Assembly (NCBI RefSeq): GCF_026213295.1
Contig: NC_079415.1
Location: 20,675,847-20,739,846, forward strand
Length of the DNA: 64,000 nucleotides
DNA from: Gadus chalcogrammus
Lineage: Eukaryota; Chordata; Actinopteri; Gadiformes; Gadidae
Reading direction: 5' to 3'
Shown: positions 50,593 through 54,081 of the stretch, in pieces
Layout: each line of letters opens with the position of its first letter
Numbering within the stretch: position 1 is the first letter of the stretch
Translations under genes and position numbers: made by a program
Notes under the pieces: generated by a model
The model's input: the letters and a program-made list of their open reading frames with translations, nothing else
What the model was told of the DNA's origin: nothing
Database searches by the model: none

Positions 50593-50818
50593 GCACTCAT
50601 GTAAACACACGAGCACAAACATAGGAATTCAATCCCCTTCTGTCCTATTGTTTTTCCGGTAACGTGAAACGTAGAGCAAACGTAGACCGTTATTAATGTG
50701 ATCGATCTCTGAGTGAGCCTAACATCACAAGGTATCGAGTGTGTCGGCTGCTTTGTGTTTCAGATATCTTGGGAAACTGCCCTACATCGACCGAAGACGC
50801 GTGGGAATCTACGGCCAG
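8242..50818 (+). CDS. dpp10: DPP10/DPP6-like gene, 13 internal exons (partial)
   Basis: Thirteen exons join in frame: 8242-8342, 8964-9087, 9849-9887, 10246-10353, 10654-10745, 12199-12246, 30262-30380, 34242-34289, 36876-36974, 38784-38853, 39110-39238, 50295-50360 and 50764-50818. They total 1098 bases (366 codons) with no stop. The product matches, from memory, the DPP6/DPP10 branch of the dipeptidyl peptidase IV family. These are type II membrane glycoproteins that lack peptidase activity and modulate Kv4 potassium channels. Diagnostic blocks in order: [77 protein letters not shown] with [57 protein letters not shown] and KLPYID favour DPP10 over DPP6. The part seen is the later beta-propeller and the start of the alpha/beta-hydrolase domain. 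The N-terminus and membrane segment, and the segment equivalent to the catalytic-Ser loop onwards, are outside or not found. Introns are swollen by transposons. Confidence 0.85.
8627..8875 (+). repeat. Degenerate (CA)n-rich tract
   Basis: Interrupted CA dinucleotides with ACAT and ACGC variants lie within the first visible intron of the DPP10-like gene. Confidence 0.85.
8964..9087 (+). CDS. dpp10: DPP10-like exon b
   Basis: Acceptor CTTTCAG follows a long pyrimidine run; the donor is GTGGTT. It encodes DLYVSMVKW, then [17 protein letters not shown], which includes an N-A-S glycosylation sequon typical of an extracellular domain. Confidence 0.85.
9157..9840. mobile_element. Remnants of hAT-like and Harbinger-like elements
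   Basis: About 9157-9280 starts with AGGGGTGGGAT and is rich in ATATCG, like ends of some fish hAT elements. From about 9280 to 9365 the plus strand reads [19 protein letters not shown], a MADF/Myb-like motif found in PIF/Harbinger second proteins, followed by a GTACTT donor-like site. The rest, up to about 9830, is non-coding. No terminal repeats could be paired, so both parts are treated as fragments. Confidence 0.4.
9849..9887 (+). CDS. dpp10: DPP10-like exon c
   Basis: A 39-base exon, phase 0 at both ends, encodes [13 protein letters not shown]. It corresponds to the family segment just before the VFS(R/K)DG propeller strand. Confidence 0.8.
10046..10239 (+). repeat. (CT)n microsatellite abutting a splice acceptor
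   Basis: Long CT runs with two TATATA interruptions end six to seven bases before the TTTAG acceptor of the exon at 10246. The tract therefore forms the polypyrimidine tract of that acceptor. Confidence 0.95.
10246..10353 (+). CDS. dpp10: DPP10-like exon d
   Basis: A 36-codon exon, phase 0 at both ends. It encodes [19 protein letters not shown] and then [12 protein letters not shown], a propeller blade characteristic of DPP10. Donor GTAAAC. Confidence 0.85.
10654..10745 (+). CDS. dpp10: DPP10-like exon e
   Basis: Acceptor TTTTCAG, donor GTGAGT. It encodes [20 protein letters not shown], a near signature for the family, and ends in phase 2. Confidence 0.9.
10786..11220. mobile_element. Inverted-repeat element with telomere-like core
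   Basis: The ends are imperfect inverted repeats of about 40 bases. The left end reads TAACACTCAACGATAAGGGT, and the right end, reversed, TAACACTTTACAATAAGGGT; both continue with AAATTAA. A TA dinucleotide at each end fits a TA target duplication. The centre has degenerate GGGTTA repeats followed by the opposite strand form (CCCTTACCCTAAG), which could fold back. No coding capacity. Confidence 0.65.
11356..11982. mobile_element. MITE with CTAAAGCCCAG terminal inverted repeats
   Basis: The left end reads CTAAAGCCCAGTTCAGACCA and the right end is its reverse complement, with inverted similarity continuing about 45 bases (ATTCGCCTTGCAACGGCTTG against the opposing copy). Inside each arm are many copies of a TTGCAACTCC/TTGCGACTCC decamer. 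The element is about 627 bases long and has no open frame of note. Confidence 0.75.
12199..12246 (+). CDS. dpp10: DPP10-like exon f
   Basis: A 48-base exon encodes [16 protein letters not shown], the family YFLSTE block. Acceptor GCAG, donor GTAAGA. The next exon is 18 kb away, across many inserted elements. Confidence 0.85.
12262..12733 (+). repeat. Tandem ~170 bp repeat, first three copies
   Basis: The unit contains GGCTTTTTGCTCAATAGCTT, then a GGACCCAGACACC block, GTCCTGCTATGTGGTACTAA and CACACCTCACTA. Copies begin near 12275, 12450 and 12622. The third copy is cut at 12733 by a fold-back element, and the array resumes at 13225. Confidence 0.8.
12734..13224. mobile_element. Fold-back MITE with GGATTAGGGCC termini
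   Basis: The terminal inverted repeat is about 26 bases and perfect over what I compared, starting CGGAAGAGGATTAGGGCCAC on both ends. TA flanks both ends (12732-12733 and 13225-13226). The two halves are mirror images almost throughout: each arm carries GTCAGAATTCTGAC-type words, a CACTTTGCTTTATGCAGTAG block and an AATGGAAGACC block. The whole 491 bases could fold into a long hairpin. It sits inside one unit of the ~170 bp tandem repeat. Confidence 0.8.
13225..13620 (+). repeat. Tandem ~170 bp repeat, resumed copies
   Basis: The array continues after the inserted element with the rest of copy three and two more copies (GGCTTTTTGCTCAATAGCTT near 13284 and 13462). The last copy decays after 13560. 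Confidence 0.75.
13806..16648 (-). pseudogene. Gypsy-1 pol: RT, RNase H, integrase
   Basis: The N-terminal RT part (16648-16337) ends EPSE at a TGA where the family has a Trp codon; translation would resume at 16327. RT blocks include [20 protein letters not shown] and [13 protein letters not shown]. The catalytic box reads VDEII where VDDI is expected, so the second Asp is replaced by Glu. A frameshift near 15880 leads to the RNase H part (15900-15029: [30 protein letters not shown]). The integrase (14983-14345) has the HHCC zinc region and the core blocks TDIFEW and [16 protein letters not shown]-terminal tail (14345-13806) ends with [14 protein letters not shown] copies RNA into DNA and integrase inserts it; this copy could not do so as it stands. 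Confidence 0.8.
16829..17551 (-). pseudogene. Gypsy-1 gag remnant with zinc knuckle
   Basis: 17551-17219 encodes the end of a gag-like protein ([13 protein letters not shown]). A Cys/His zinc-knuckle region (CPNITCRDC and QQCHKCNKW) is readable around 17040-17170 in another frame. The N-terminal gag is largely missing between the primer site and 17551. Confidence 0.6.
17671..17875 (-). repeat. Gypsy-1 5' LTR
   Basis: Read on the minus strand it runs from TGTAGAACG to TTATAAAACA, with the expected TG...CA ends and an AATAAA near 17717. Directly downstream is TGGTGTCATAGAAC, which starts with TGG like many primer-binding sites. The boundaries are inferred from these signals because no second copy is present. 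Confidence 0.5.
17876..18329. other. Intronic spacer with an inverted copy of the 170-bp unit
   Basis: No gene is seen. At about 18125-18225 the minus strand contains TTTTGCACCTCCTATTTTA and AATGGCTTTTTGTTCAAT, so this is a diverged, inverted, isolated copy of the tandem unit at 12262-13620. Confidence 0.5.
18330..21391 (+). mobile_element. hAT transposon 1 (ZBED1-like)
   Basis: The right end, read in reverse, is GTAGGGATGGGGATCG, which resembles fish hAT-Ac termini. Inverted copies of an ATCGATA/ACTATCGA motif lie at both ends (about 18385 and 21300). The exact left terminus and the 8-base target duplication could not be found. The transposase on the plus strand is broken. Confidence 0.6.
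18621..21038 (+). pseudogene. hAT transposase (ZBED1-like), frameshifted
   Basis: The first exon (18621-18873) encodes a BED zinc finger: [19 protein letters not shown] and then KHISIVH, supplying the C2H2 ligands. It ends at a GTAAGC donor. The main body (about 19472-20135) includes [31 protein letters not shown] and [12 protein letters not shown], parts of the RNase H-like core. A frame change near 20135 leads to 20136-21038, starting [16 protein letters not shown] and ending in the dimerisation region [19 protein letters not shown]. The final residues are shortened relative to relatives. The exon 1 phase does not match a simple join to the body, so there may be another small defect. Such proteins excise and reinsert DNA with 8-base duplications. 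Confidence 0.8.
21567..23355 (-). pseudogene. hAT transposase 2 (ZNF862-like), fragmented
   Basis: Minus-strand pieces in order are 23355-22945 ([13 protein letters not shown]), 22900-22661, 22481-22128 and 21827-21567. The last carries the dimerisation block [20 protein letters not shown]. Gaps between pieces may be introns (several end near splice-like sites) or decay. The N-terminal zinc finger and first part of the core are absent; upstream sequence changes to an L1-type LINE at about 23390. The left end (about 21395) runs into hAT-1, so one element may have landed in or beside the other. Confidence 0.65.
23478..24735 (+). pseudogene. L1-type ORF2 C-terminal remnant
   Basis: Reading frames change several times. 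Recognisable pieces are [10 protein letters not shown] near 23605, [16 protein letters not shown] near 23820, [20 protein letters not shown] near 24200, and a Cys-containing [23 protein letters not shown] block near 24380. The last resembles the C-terminal region of L1-group ORF2 proteins. A stop at 24601 and a later piece ([20 protein letters not shown]) complete it. No endonuclease or catalytic RT motifs are present. Confidence 0.65.
24875..24907 (+). repeat. (TA)n tract, gypsy-2 insertion site
   Basis: About 16 TA units. The gypsy LTR begins right after it and the other LTR is followed by ATAT, so ATAT (24904-24907 and 29790-29793) is the likely 4-base target duplication, although the repeat makes this ambiguous. 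Confidence 0.8.
24908..25525 (-). repeat. Gypsy-2 3' LTR
   Basis: It begins TGTGGCAATCTGG and ends GGTTGCCACA on the plus strand and is closely similar to 29180-29789. A purine-rich run (GGTGGAGGAG on the minus strand) abuts it, as expected of a polypurine tract. Confidence 0.9.
25526..26551 (-). pseudogene. Gypsy-2 RT-RNase H with internal deletions
   Basis: The open frame on the minus strand continues into the LTR to 25112. Its first ~35 residues read integrase DNA out of frame; RT homology begins at [19 protein letters not shown]. Two segments are missing: SSPVVGV jumps straight to DELMERLG, and YQYTVLP jumps to [15 protein letters not shown]. The second gap removes the catalytic YxDD motif. 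The rest of RT ([16 protein letters not shown]) and the RNase H blocks ([47 protein letters not shown]) are well kept. Confidence 0.85.
26455..27015 (-). pseudogene. Gypsy-2 integrase, lying upstream of RT
   Basis: 27015-26662 is open and has the zinc-binding [19 protein letters not shown] and [10 protein letters not shown], then [19 protein letters not shown] with the first core Asp. After a stop at DYATR the core continues with [11 protein letters not shown] and [14 protein letters not shown], giving the remaining Asp and Glu. At about 26445 it runs without a break into the RT sequence LKQML. The integrase C-terminal domain is missing. Confidence 0.8.
27016..27550 (-). pseudogene. Gypsy-2 protease-integrase linker, degraded
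   Basis: There is no long open frame. A short segment readable near 27540-27480 on the minus strand ([17 protein letters not shown]) looks like the region that precedes integrase in this group. Stops are frequent between it and 27015. Confidence 0.45.
27551..28282 (-). pseudogene. Gypsy-2 aspartic protease region
   Basis: The frame is open for 243 residues on the minus strand and contains the retropepsin active-site motif [11 protein letters not shown] at about residue 44 and a later VPVIIGRDC block. The protease would cut the Gag-Pol polyprotein. The domain itself seems complete, but it is out of frame with the zinc knuckle upstream. Confidence 0.75.
28218..28980 (-). pseudogene. Gypsy-2 gag with CCHC zinc knuckle
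   Basis: Two overlapping frames (28918-28643 and 28646-28218) encode capsid-like sequence: [28 protein letters not shown], and then [11 protein letters not shown]. The CCHC knuckle [14 protein letters not shown] is readable at 28284-28325 in the frame that leads into the protease. Gag therefore carries at least two frame changes. Confidence 0.75.
29180..29789 (-). repeat. Gypsy-2 5' LTR
   Basis: Near-identical to 24908-25525 by direct reading, with small indels and scattered substitutions. That indicates an insertion that is not brand new. Confidence 0.9.
30262..30380 (+). CDS. dpp10: DPP10-like exon g
   Basis: Acceptor CCTCCAG, donor GTTAGA. It encodes [20 protein letters not shown] and ends ILRCK. 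The paired cysteines match the conserved disulfide region of DPP6/DPP10. Confidence 0.9.
30690..31103. mobile_element. Non-autonomous hAT-like element (TTAACGCG type)
   Basis: Starts CAGAGCTGTCAGTTAAACGC and contains ATTAACGGCGTTAACGC; the far end has TTAATCGTGAGTTAACTATG and TTTAATCGCTTGA. These word patterns are familiar from a common fish hAT-derived repeat. The right terminus seems shortened and no target duplication was found. Confidence 0.5.
31625..31905 (+). repeat. Direct repeat, copy 1
   Basis: Shared words with 33948-34195 include GGCGTGGCC, GTGACGTA, TGCTCCCCTTGTGGCTATGT and GGTCCTGCTTCCT. The pair lies about 2.3 kb apart in the same orientation. Confidence 0.6.
33948..34195 (+). 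repeat. Direct repeat, copy 2
   Basis: Diverged copy of 31625-31905, with the same order of words. It ends about 45 bases before the next DPP10-like exon. Confidence 0.6.
34242..34289 (+). CDS. dpp10: DPP10-like exon h
   Basis: A 48-base exon with acceptor TAAAG and donor GTAAGA. It encodes [15 protein letters not shown]; the phase fits both neighbours. GPGVP is the conserved family motif following the Cys region. Confidence 0.75.
34817..35310. mobile_element. MITE with TTAA target duplication
   Basis: The ends read AGGTTGGGTATGGAATTCG and, reversed from the right, AGGTTGGGTATGGGATTTGC. Both are flanked by TTAA (34813-34816 and 35311-35314). It is 494 bases long with no coding frame. TTAA fits piggyBac- or Kolobok-type mobilisation. 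Confidence 0.75.
35315..35995. other. Intronic AT-rich sequence, nothing recognised
   Basis: No gene or repeat with definable ends is seen. Confidence 0.4.
35996..36310 (+). mobile_element. 5' fragment of a PIF/Harbinger-like element
   Basis: Starts near GGGGCCGTGTCCACCAAAAG with many GCGCC and AAAAGGCG palindromes. A short frame from 36264 ([13 protein letters not shown]) looks like the start of a MADF-domain protein. It breaks off within 60 bases and no other end is seen, so this is a truncated copy. Confidence 0.4.
36876..36974 (+). CDS. dpp10: DPP10-like exon i
   Basis: Acceptor CAACAG, donor GTGAGC. It encodes [18 protein letters not shown] and then MISHDHF, the linker leading from the propeller into the hydrolase domain. 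YFILE is the DPP10-type form. Confidence 0.85.
37084..37440 (+). mobile_element. hAT end fused to a TTAA-family internal segment
   Basis: The stretch about 37088-37153 (GGGTGTCAAACTCATTTTGG and ending AGTGGGCCGGG) is the familiar end of a fish hAT element. Directly after it comes ACGAGACTCGTAGTGGGGGT and the segment containing ATGGTTGAGAAGGAATTGGG, which is the internal segment of the elements at 39819-40753 and 51309-52800. The junction suggests a deletion or a nested insertion. Confidence 0.5.
37441..38058. other. Intronic DNA, no gene seen
   Basis: Contains a short direct repeat of CTGGTTTCAAACCT near 37515-37545. Nothing else is recognised. Confidence 0.4.
38059..38640. mobile_element. 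MITE with GTCCACACGGAG-type ends
   Basis: The left end reads GATCCACACAGAGACGATTT and the right end, reversed, CGTCCACACGGAGCTGATAT; both lead into AAACCGCATAA words in opposing orientation. Several GGTTTC/GAAACC palindromes lie between. Exact termini and target duplication are not clear. Confidence 0.5.
38784..38853 (+). CDS. dpp10: DPP10-like exon j
   Basis: Acceptor TTCCAG. The donor GTAAGC at 38854 is preferred over GTGTAA two bases upstream because only it keeps the phase. It encodes [20 protein letters not shown] and then LLM, the first strands of the hydrolase domain. Confidence 0.85.
39027..39107 (+). repeat. (CT)n microsatellite forming a splice acceptor tract
   Basis: About 40 uninterrupted CT units run directly into the CAG acceptor at 39107-39109. 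Confidence 0.95.
39110..39238 (+). CDS. dpp10: DPP10-like exon k
   Basis: It encodes [20 protein letters not shown] and then [16 protein letters not shown]. The DGRGSG motif is conserved through the DPP4 family. The donor is GTAACC at 39239; an earlier GT at 39232 would break the frame with the next exon. Confidence 0.9.
39819..40753. mobile_element. TTAA-flanked element A
   Basis: Flanked by TTAA at 39815-39818 and 40754-40757. The ends read AGGTCCCATAGCATG and, reversed from the right, AGCTCCCATGGCATG. The interior carries AGTCAAAGCCAAAGTTCCTT and ATGGCTGAAATAACCCCC, shared with 37155-37245 and with two segments of 51309-52800, and an inverted ATAGATCTA/TTTGAAATA word near 40380. No transposase. 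TTAA suggests mobilisation by a piggyBac- or Kolobok-type enzyme. Confidence 0.75.
40794..42072 (-). repeat. Gypsy-3 3' LTR
   Basis: On the plus strand it starts TGTGGCATTCGGCGG and ends CATCCTGCTACA. The left end is confirmed by its recurrence at 43998 and 44081. The right end is inferred from the TG/CA ends and the adjoining purine tract. It contains a short (CA)n at 41047-41071. Confidence 0.65.
42109..42798 (-). pseudogene. Gypsy-3 integrase C-terminal end
   Basis: The frame is open for 229 residues on the minus strand. It starts near [25 protein letters not shown] and [13 protein letters not shown], the GPY/F-type C-terminal module of gypsy integrases. A long Pro/Ser/Ala-rich tail follows, with [20 protein letters not shown] near the end. 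The catalytic core is missing; sequence upstream is the minisatellite. Confidence 0.8.
42929..43145 (-). repeat. 25-bp minisatellite
   Basis: About nine tandem copies of a unit built from CAGACCTCCTGAAGAGGGTA plus CATCT (plus strand), with A/T and G/C variants at two positions. Spacing of exactly 25 bases was checked for the first three copies. It lies exactly between the gag and integrase remnants. Confidence 0.9.
43149..43880 (-). pseudogene. Gypsy-3 gag protein
   Basis: The frame is open on the minus strand. The likely start is the Met at 43769 ([17 protein letters not shown]), which gives a coiled coil followed by a Ser/Pro linker, then [20 protein letters not shown] and ILQELYG-type capsid sequence ([20 protein letters not shown]). 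It ends LDGACVAS at the edge of the minisatellite, so the nucleocapsid part is missing. The capsid would package the element RNA. Up to the break it appears undamaged. Confidence 0.75.
43997..44121 (-). repeat. Gypsy-3 truncated 5' LTR end in tandem
   Basis: The LTR end TGTGGCATTCGGCGGTCGAG occurs at 43998 and again at 44081. The copies are separated by LTR-like sequence that includes the primer-site region (TTTGGCGTTGTCGGC on the minus strand). The right copy stops at 44121 after AAGTTTA. The full 5' LTR is therefore missing. Confidence 0.7.
44122..44514. other. Intronic DNA, nothing recognised
   Basis: AT-rich sequence without coding signal or definable repeat. Confidence 0.4.
44523..45071. 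mobile_element. hAT MITE with 8-bp target duplication
   Basis: The target duplication GTTGTGAG is at 44515-44522 and 45072-45079. The ends read CAGGGACGTTGGAAGTA and, reversed from the right, CAGGCACGTTGGAACTA, each followed by a run of C or G. It is 549 bases long with no transposase. Confidence 0.85.
46416..46449 (+). repeat. 34-bp target duplication of nested L1, left copy
   Basis: The segment begins AGAAGGGAGATGAGAAAAGT and ends ATCCTTTTC. It recurs identically at 48393-48426. It is hAT coding sequence that the L1 duplicated on insertion. Confidence 0.9.
46450..48392 (-). mobile_element. L1-type LINE nested in the hAT element
   Basis: A 5'-truncated insertion on the minus strand. The 3' tail is the poly-T at 46450-46470 on the plus strand. 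The 3' untranslated region (46471-46958) contains (TA)n, (TAA)n and T-rich simple repeats. It is bracketed by a 34-base duplication. Confidence 0.85.
46959..48392 (-). pseudogene. L1 ORF2 C-terminal region
   Basis: From 48392 the minus strand reads [20 protein letters not shown] and [20 protein letters not shown], the post-RT region of L1 ORF2. After a stop at 48178 come the pieces 47973-47443 ([17 protein letters not shown]) and 47471-46959, which has [20 protein letters not shown], a Cys/His motif typical of the L1 C-terminus. The RT catalytic core and endonuclease are not present. The last two frames overlap, indicating a frameshift near 47460. Confidence 0.8.
48393..48426 (+). repeat. 34-bp target duplication of nested L1, right copy
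   Basis: Identical to 46416-46449 by direct comparison. Confidence 0.9.
49991..50294. other. Intronic DNA before exon l
   Basis: AT-rich, with repeated GATAA/CTAAGCTA words near 50180-50285. No gene. Confidence 0.4.
50295..50360 (+). CDS. dpp10: DPP10-like exon l
   Basis: Acceptor CAACAG, donor GTAAGG. It encodes [20 protein letters not shown], the helix after the DGRGSG strand. It is separated from the previous exon by 11 kb of inserted elements. A (CA)n tract begins eight bases after the donor. Confidence 0.85.
50369..50437 (+). repeat. (CA)n microsatellite just after a splice donor
   Basis: About 34 CA units. A second tract (about 50550-50592) lies further into the same 403-base intron. 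Confidence 0.95.
50550..50592 (+). repeat. (CA)n microsatellite
   Basis: About 20 CA units in the intron between the last two exons of the DPP10-like gene that are visible here. Confidence 0.9.
50764..50818 (+). CDS. dpp10: DPP10-like exon m (last one found)
   Basis: Acceptor TTTCAG, donor GTAGGC. It encodes [18 protein letters not shown] and ends in phase 0. The next expected exon would begin with the GYGG-type loop that holds the altered catalytic-Ser position. I did not find it between 50819 and 64000. Confidence 0.85.
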
Positions 50819-50829
50819 GTAGGCCTCGA

Positions 50830-51304
50830 ATCAGAATCAGAGTTACTTTGATACATCTTATTATACAACTAAACAAAAGTAAAATTATTACGCTTGGTTC
50901 TTCAAAAGCCACATCCCATCAACAATACAAGATAAAGTAAATGAAGATAAGTAAAAATACATAAAAAATAAGCAGCAGCAATAGATCACAATAATAAATA
51001 ATAATGGTAATAAAACATCTGTTTACACCTGTAGGCCTACATCTGTACAATCTGTAGGCCAGCTGCAGACAATCCAGGAGGAGGAGGAATTGCATCATTG
51101 CAATAAATATTGCTGTTGTTTTTTTCTAACCCAAGGGACTACTTTCTCCATTCTGTTTTTTATTCTTCACATTTTCAAGTCAATATTGGCGTTCAAAAAG
51201 ACGGTTCATCATATAGTTACAAGATAGTTCACTTCAAATAAAATCTAAAATCCCTCATCAGAGGAAGATAACGTGTATTTGTTGATTCTGAGCAATTACC
51301 GTAA
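50830..51304. other. Possible LINE/SINE 3' remnant and spacer
   Basis: The start, GAATCAGAATCAGAGTTACT, resembles a widespread fish retroposon tail. The rest is A-rich with AATAATAA words. No coding sequence. Confidence 0.3.
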
Positions 51305-51308
51305 TTAA

Positions 51309-52800
51309 TGGTGCCATGACATGCTATTTTATGGATGCTTTAATGTAGATATTAGATATTAGTGTGCTTTAATGTAGATATTACAGCCACTCCGAGCCAG
51401 TTGCACATTGAGCTTCCCCCAAATGCGCTGTTTTGGTGTCTGTAGCTATAATGCAAATGAGGAGGAGCGAGGGGGTCAAGGAGGAGGGTGGGGGTGTGGC
51501 CCTGAGCAGCTTGCAGCCACGGTACCAGGCGCTCTGTTTACAGTTGATGTATCGCAATGGCGAGGCGCACACAGCCTTTAGCCGTGTTCTGTAAATATTC
51601 TAGAACACACGGGAGTCCTGGAGCTCTATATCTAAATAATATCCTATAGCCTACATAGCTATCTATATCCTATAATATATATTATCACGGCCAAAAGCTG
51701 TGTGAGCCGATATTATGAATCTCAAATGACCGCGTTGGGTTCTCCGACGTTCCTGGTTCTTCCACGTCCACATCAATCGGAAGTAGACTGAACCGCGACA
51801 TGGAGGAGAAAGGGATTGTTGCTGGGCAGCGCTTAGGCACCTCCGCCTCCTGCAGCGCCGAGGCGGTGGTCCCTCGGCAGCGGGAAGCGGGGCTCAAGCG
51901 GGAGACATTCGCGGCAAAGGGAGTCTTGAGGGAGTCAAAGCCAAAGTTCCTTTCCCCCAATTCATTCTCAACCATGGCTGAGATAACCCCCATTACGAGT
52001 CTCGTTGTAGAAATACCAGAGACGAGAGTCCGACGTGTTATGCGTCCAAAAGCAGAACGGTTATTCACATAAAGGAAGTGTACAACACTTGCGTTACAGT
52101 CCTGGAGCTCTATATCTTAATAATATCATATAATACATAGATATCGATATCATATAATACATATTATCATGGCCAAAAGCTGTGTGCGCCTCCAGACGAT
52201 ATTATGAATCACAAACGACTTCGTCGGGTACTGCGACGTCTCTGGTTCTTCCACTTTCACATCAATCTGAAATAGACTGAACCGCGCGCTGCCTGCTGCC
52301 GGGCGGTGGTGCTTCGCGGCGGTGGTGCCTCGCGGCAACCGGTGGCATGTCGCAGTTCGTGTACTTCAGGGAGTCAAAGCCAAAGTTCCTTTCCCCCAAT
52401 TCCTTCTCAACCATGGCTGAGATAACCCCCACTAGTCTCGTTGTGGAAATACAAGAGACGTCAAAGAACCGACAAGAAACACTTGCGTTACAGTGTGTGT
52501 ATTCACACACAAACACACATGTGGGGACGCTCGCACGGTCGTGTCTCATTGGCGGGCCAAAGTCTCTGGGCGGGTCAGGCAGAGTAAGGGGAGGAGCTTA
52601 CTGCAATGTGACGACATAAGAAACCACATTCCAAATCAGCGCGCTTGAGCCTCCGTTTTTTCAAAGGCGAGCAGAATACCTATTGCTCGTTTTACACCGA
52701 ACGCAAGTTTTAGCCACTGGGGGACCATAGGCAGGCTAGGGGAACTCATATTTATATTTATGAAAACCTCATGAAGTGAGATTTTCATGCCATGGCACCT
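51309..52800. mobile_element. TTAA-flanked element B with internal duplication
   Basis: TTAA lies at 51305-51308 and 52801-52804. The ends read TGGTGCCATGACATG and, reversed from the right, AGGTGCCATGGCATG, the same family as 39819-40753. The interior holds two consecutive copies (about 51620-52060 and 52095-52465) of a ~400 bp segment. Each has CCTGGAGCTCTATATCT (upstream), ATCACGGCCAAAAGCTGTGT or a near form, GAGTCAAAGCCAAAGTTCCT and ACCATGGCTGAGATAACCCC. No transposase. Confidence 0.75.
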
Positions 52801-52805
52801 TTAAG

Positions 52806-53062
52806 CAAATGGTAAATGAACGGCATTTATATTGCGCTTTTCTAACCATCGGCCACCCGAAGGGCTTTATAATATCGCCTAACATGCAATACCACCCATT
52901 CCTGCACACATTCCAGACCGAGTCAAACATGCAGGGCGACAGCCAGCTCGTCAGTATCCGTTAGGGTGACGCGTCTTGCTCAGGGATACCTCGACATTCG
53001 AACTAGCAACCTTCCAGTAACCAGCCAACCCTCTCTACCTCCTGAGCCACATGCCGCCCATG
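52806..53062 (-). mobile_element. tRNA-derived SINE-like element
   Basis: The minus strand starts GGGCGGCATGTGGCTCAGGA, continues GGTAGAG (A-box-like) and has GTTCGAAT (B-box-like) 40-50 bases later. These internal RNA polymerase III promoter signals mark tRNA-derived SINEs. The body continues to ATTTACCATTTGC at the left. The family is common in fish, but I cannot name the subfamily. Confidence 0.55.
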
Positions 53063-53163
53063 TGAATGCATAGAAGAAGCCAAAACTCTGTTGAATAACT
53101 GAAAGAGCAAGGTATTACCAGTGCCAGGGTAAGGGGTTTGTTTCCCAATGGGCCACCCATACT

Positions 53164-53940
53164 CAGACATGCAGTGTTGGGGTAGTTACTCAAAAAAAGT
53201 AATTAGTTATGACTAGTTACTTCTGTAAATTGTAATGAGATTACTTTGCTAGTTACTGCGTTTGAAAAGTAACTTCACTACTTATTACTTTACTTTCCCG
53301 TTTCTTAATTTACTGTAGATACATGGACAAACATCATAGCCCCATCATCACCTAGTGTGTATTGTATATCTCTATACACAATAGCATATAAAACCATATG
53401 AAAGAACAATATCCCTGTCTGCACAAAGAAATGCCTCACTGTAAAATCCACAAAGAGGATAAAGTAGGCTATGGTGAGGTCAATCAGTAGCATTTGGGAA
53501 ACGAAAAATATAAAAAGGTCACTTAATCCCATACAATTAAAACAGAAATGTACTTGAGTGGCGGCGACACATGCTGTTACTTTATGTGGTCCAAAGGCTG
53601 AATGAACCTGATTTATTTCGCAAGCTATGACAACGTAAGTGTGTCTTCCTTTCAGCCTCATGCAGACAAGAGAAGCCTTCTCAAGTTTTAAAGTAATGCT
53701 GTTTATCCAGTGCACCGTCATTCCTAAGTAACTTTTGTTGTTGGCGGACCAAATGTCCGCGGTGGTGGACACATGATCCAGGGAGGACTCGAAAATTATT
53801 TTGAGCTTTGATTCCATGTCAGTAGAACACTTGTTCAGGTAATGGAAAAATGTTTTCCTGTCGGATGTTGGCTTGCGAGTGGCTGGTATTTTATCTACTT
53901 CCGTCAAGTTGGAAAGAAATTGGCAGATTTAGAGTTTTCG
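53164..53940 (-). pseudogene. hAT element fragment with transposase remnant
   Basis: The left end CAGTGTTGGGGTAGTTACTC and the following TAATTAGTTATGACTAGTTA are typical of a hAT-Ac terminus. The minus-strand frame 53907-53305 begins MTEVDKIPATRKPTSDRKTF and includes STTADIWSANNKSYLGMTVH and CMRLKGRHTYVVIACEINQV, transposase core sequence. Homology stops after about 120 residues, so the core is cut by a deletion that joins it to the end of the element. The right terminus was not found. Confidence 0.6.
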
Positions 53941-54081
53941 GTTAAATAGATCATCAGTGAAACATCGCTGCGACACAAATTACCCATCTAGCTAAATGTA
54001 GTAACCTAGAGAACCAGCTACAACCTTGTTTTCATCCAAACGAACTGTCTTTGGAGAACGGTGAATTGCATTGGCTTCTAT

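Noticed and set aside
53006..53062. Possible tRNA gene on the minus strand
   Set aside because: A- and B-box-like words are present, but no full cloverleaf can be drawn and the element continues as a SINE body.
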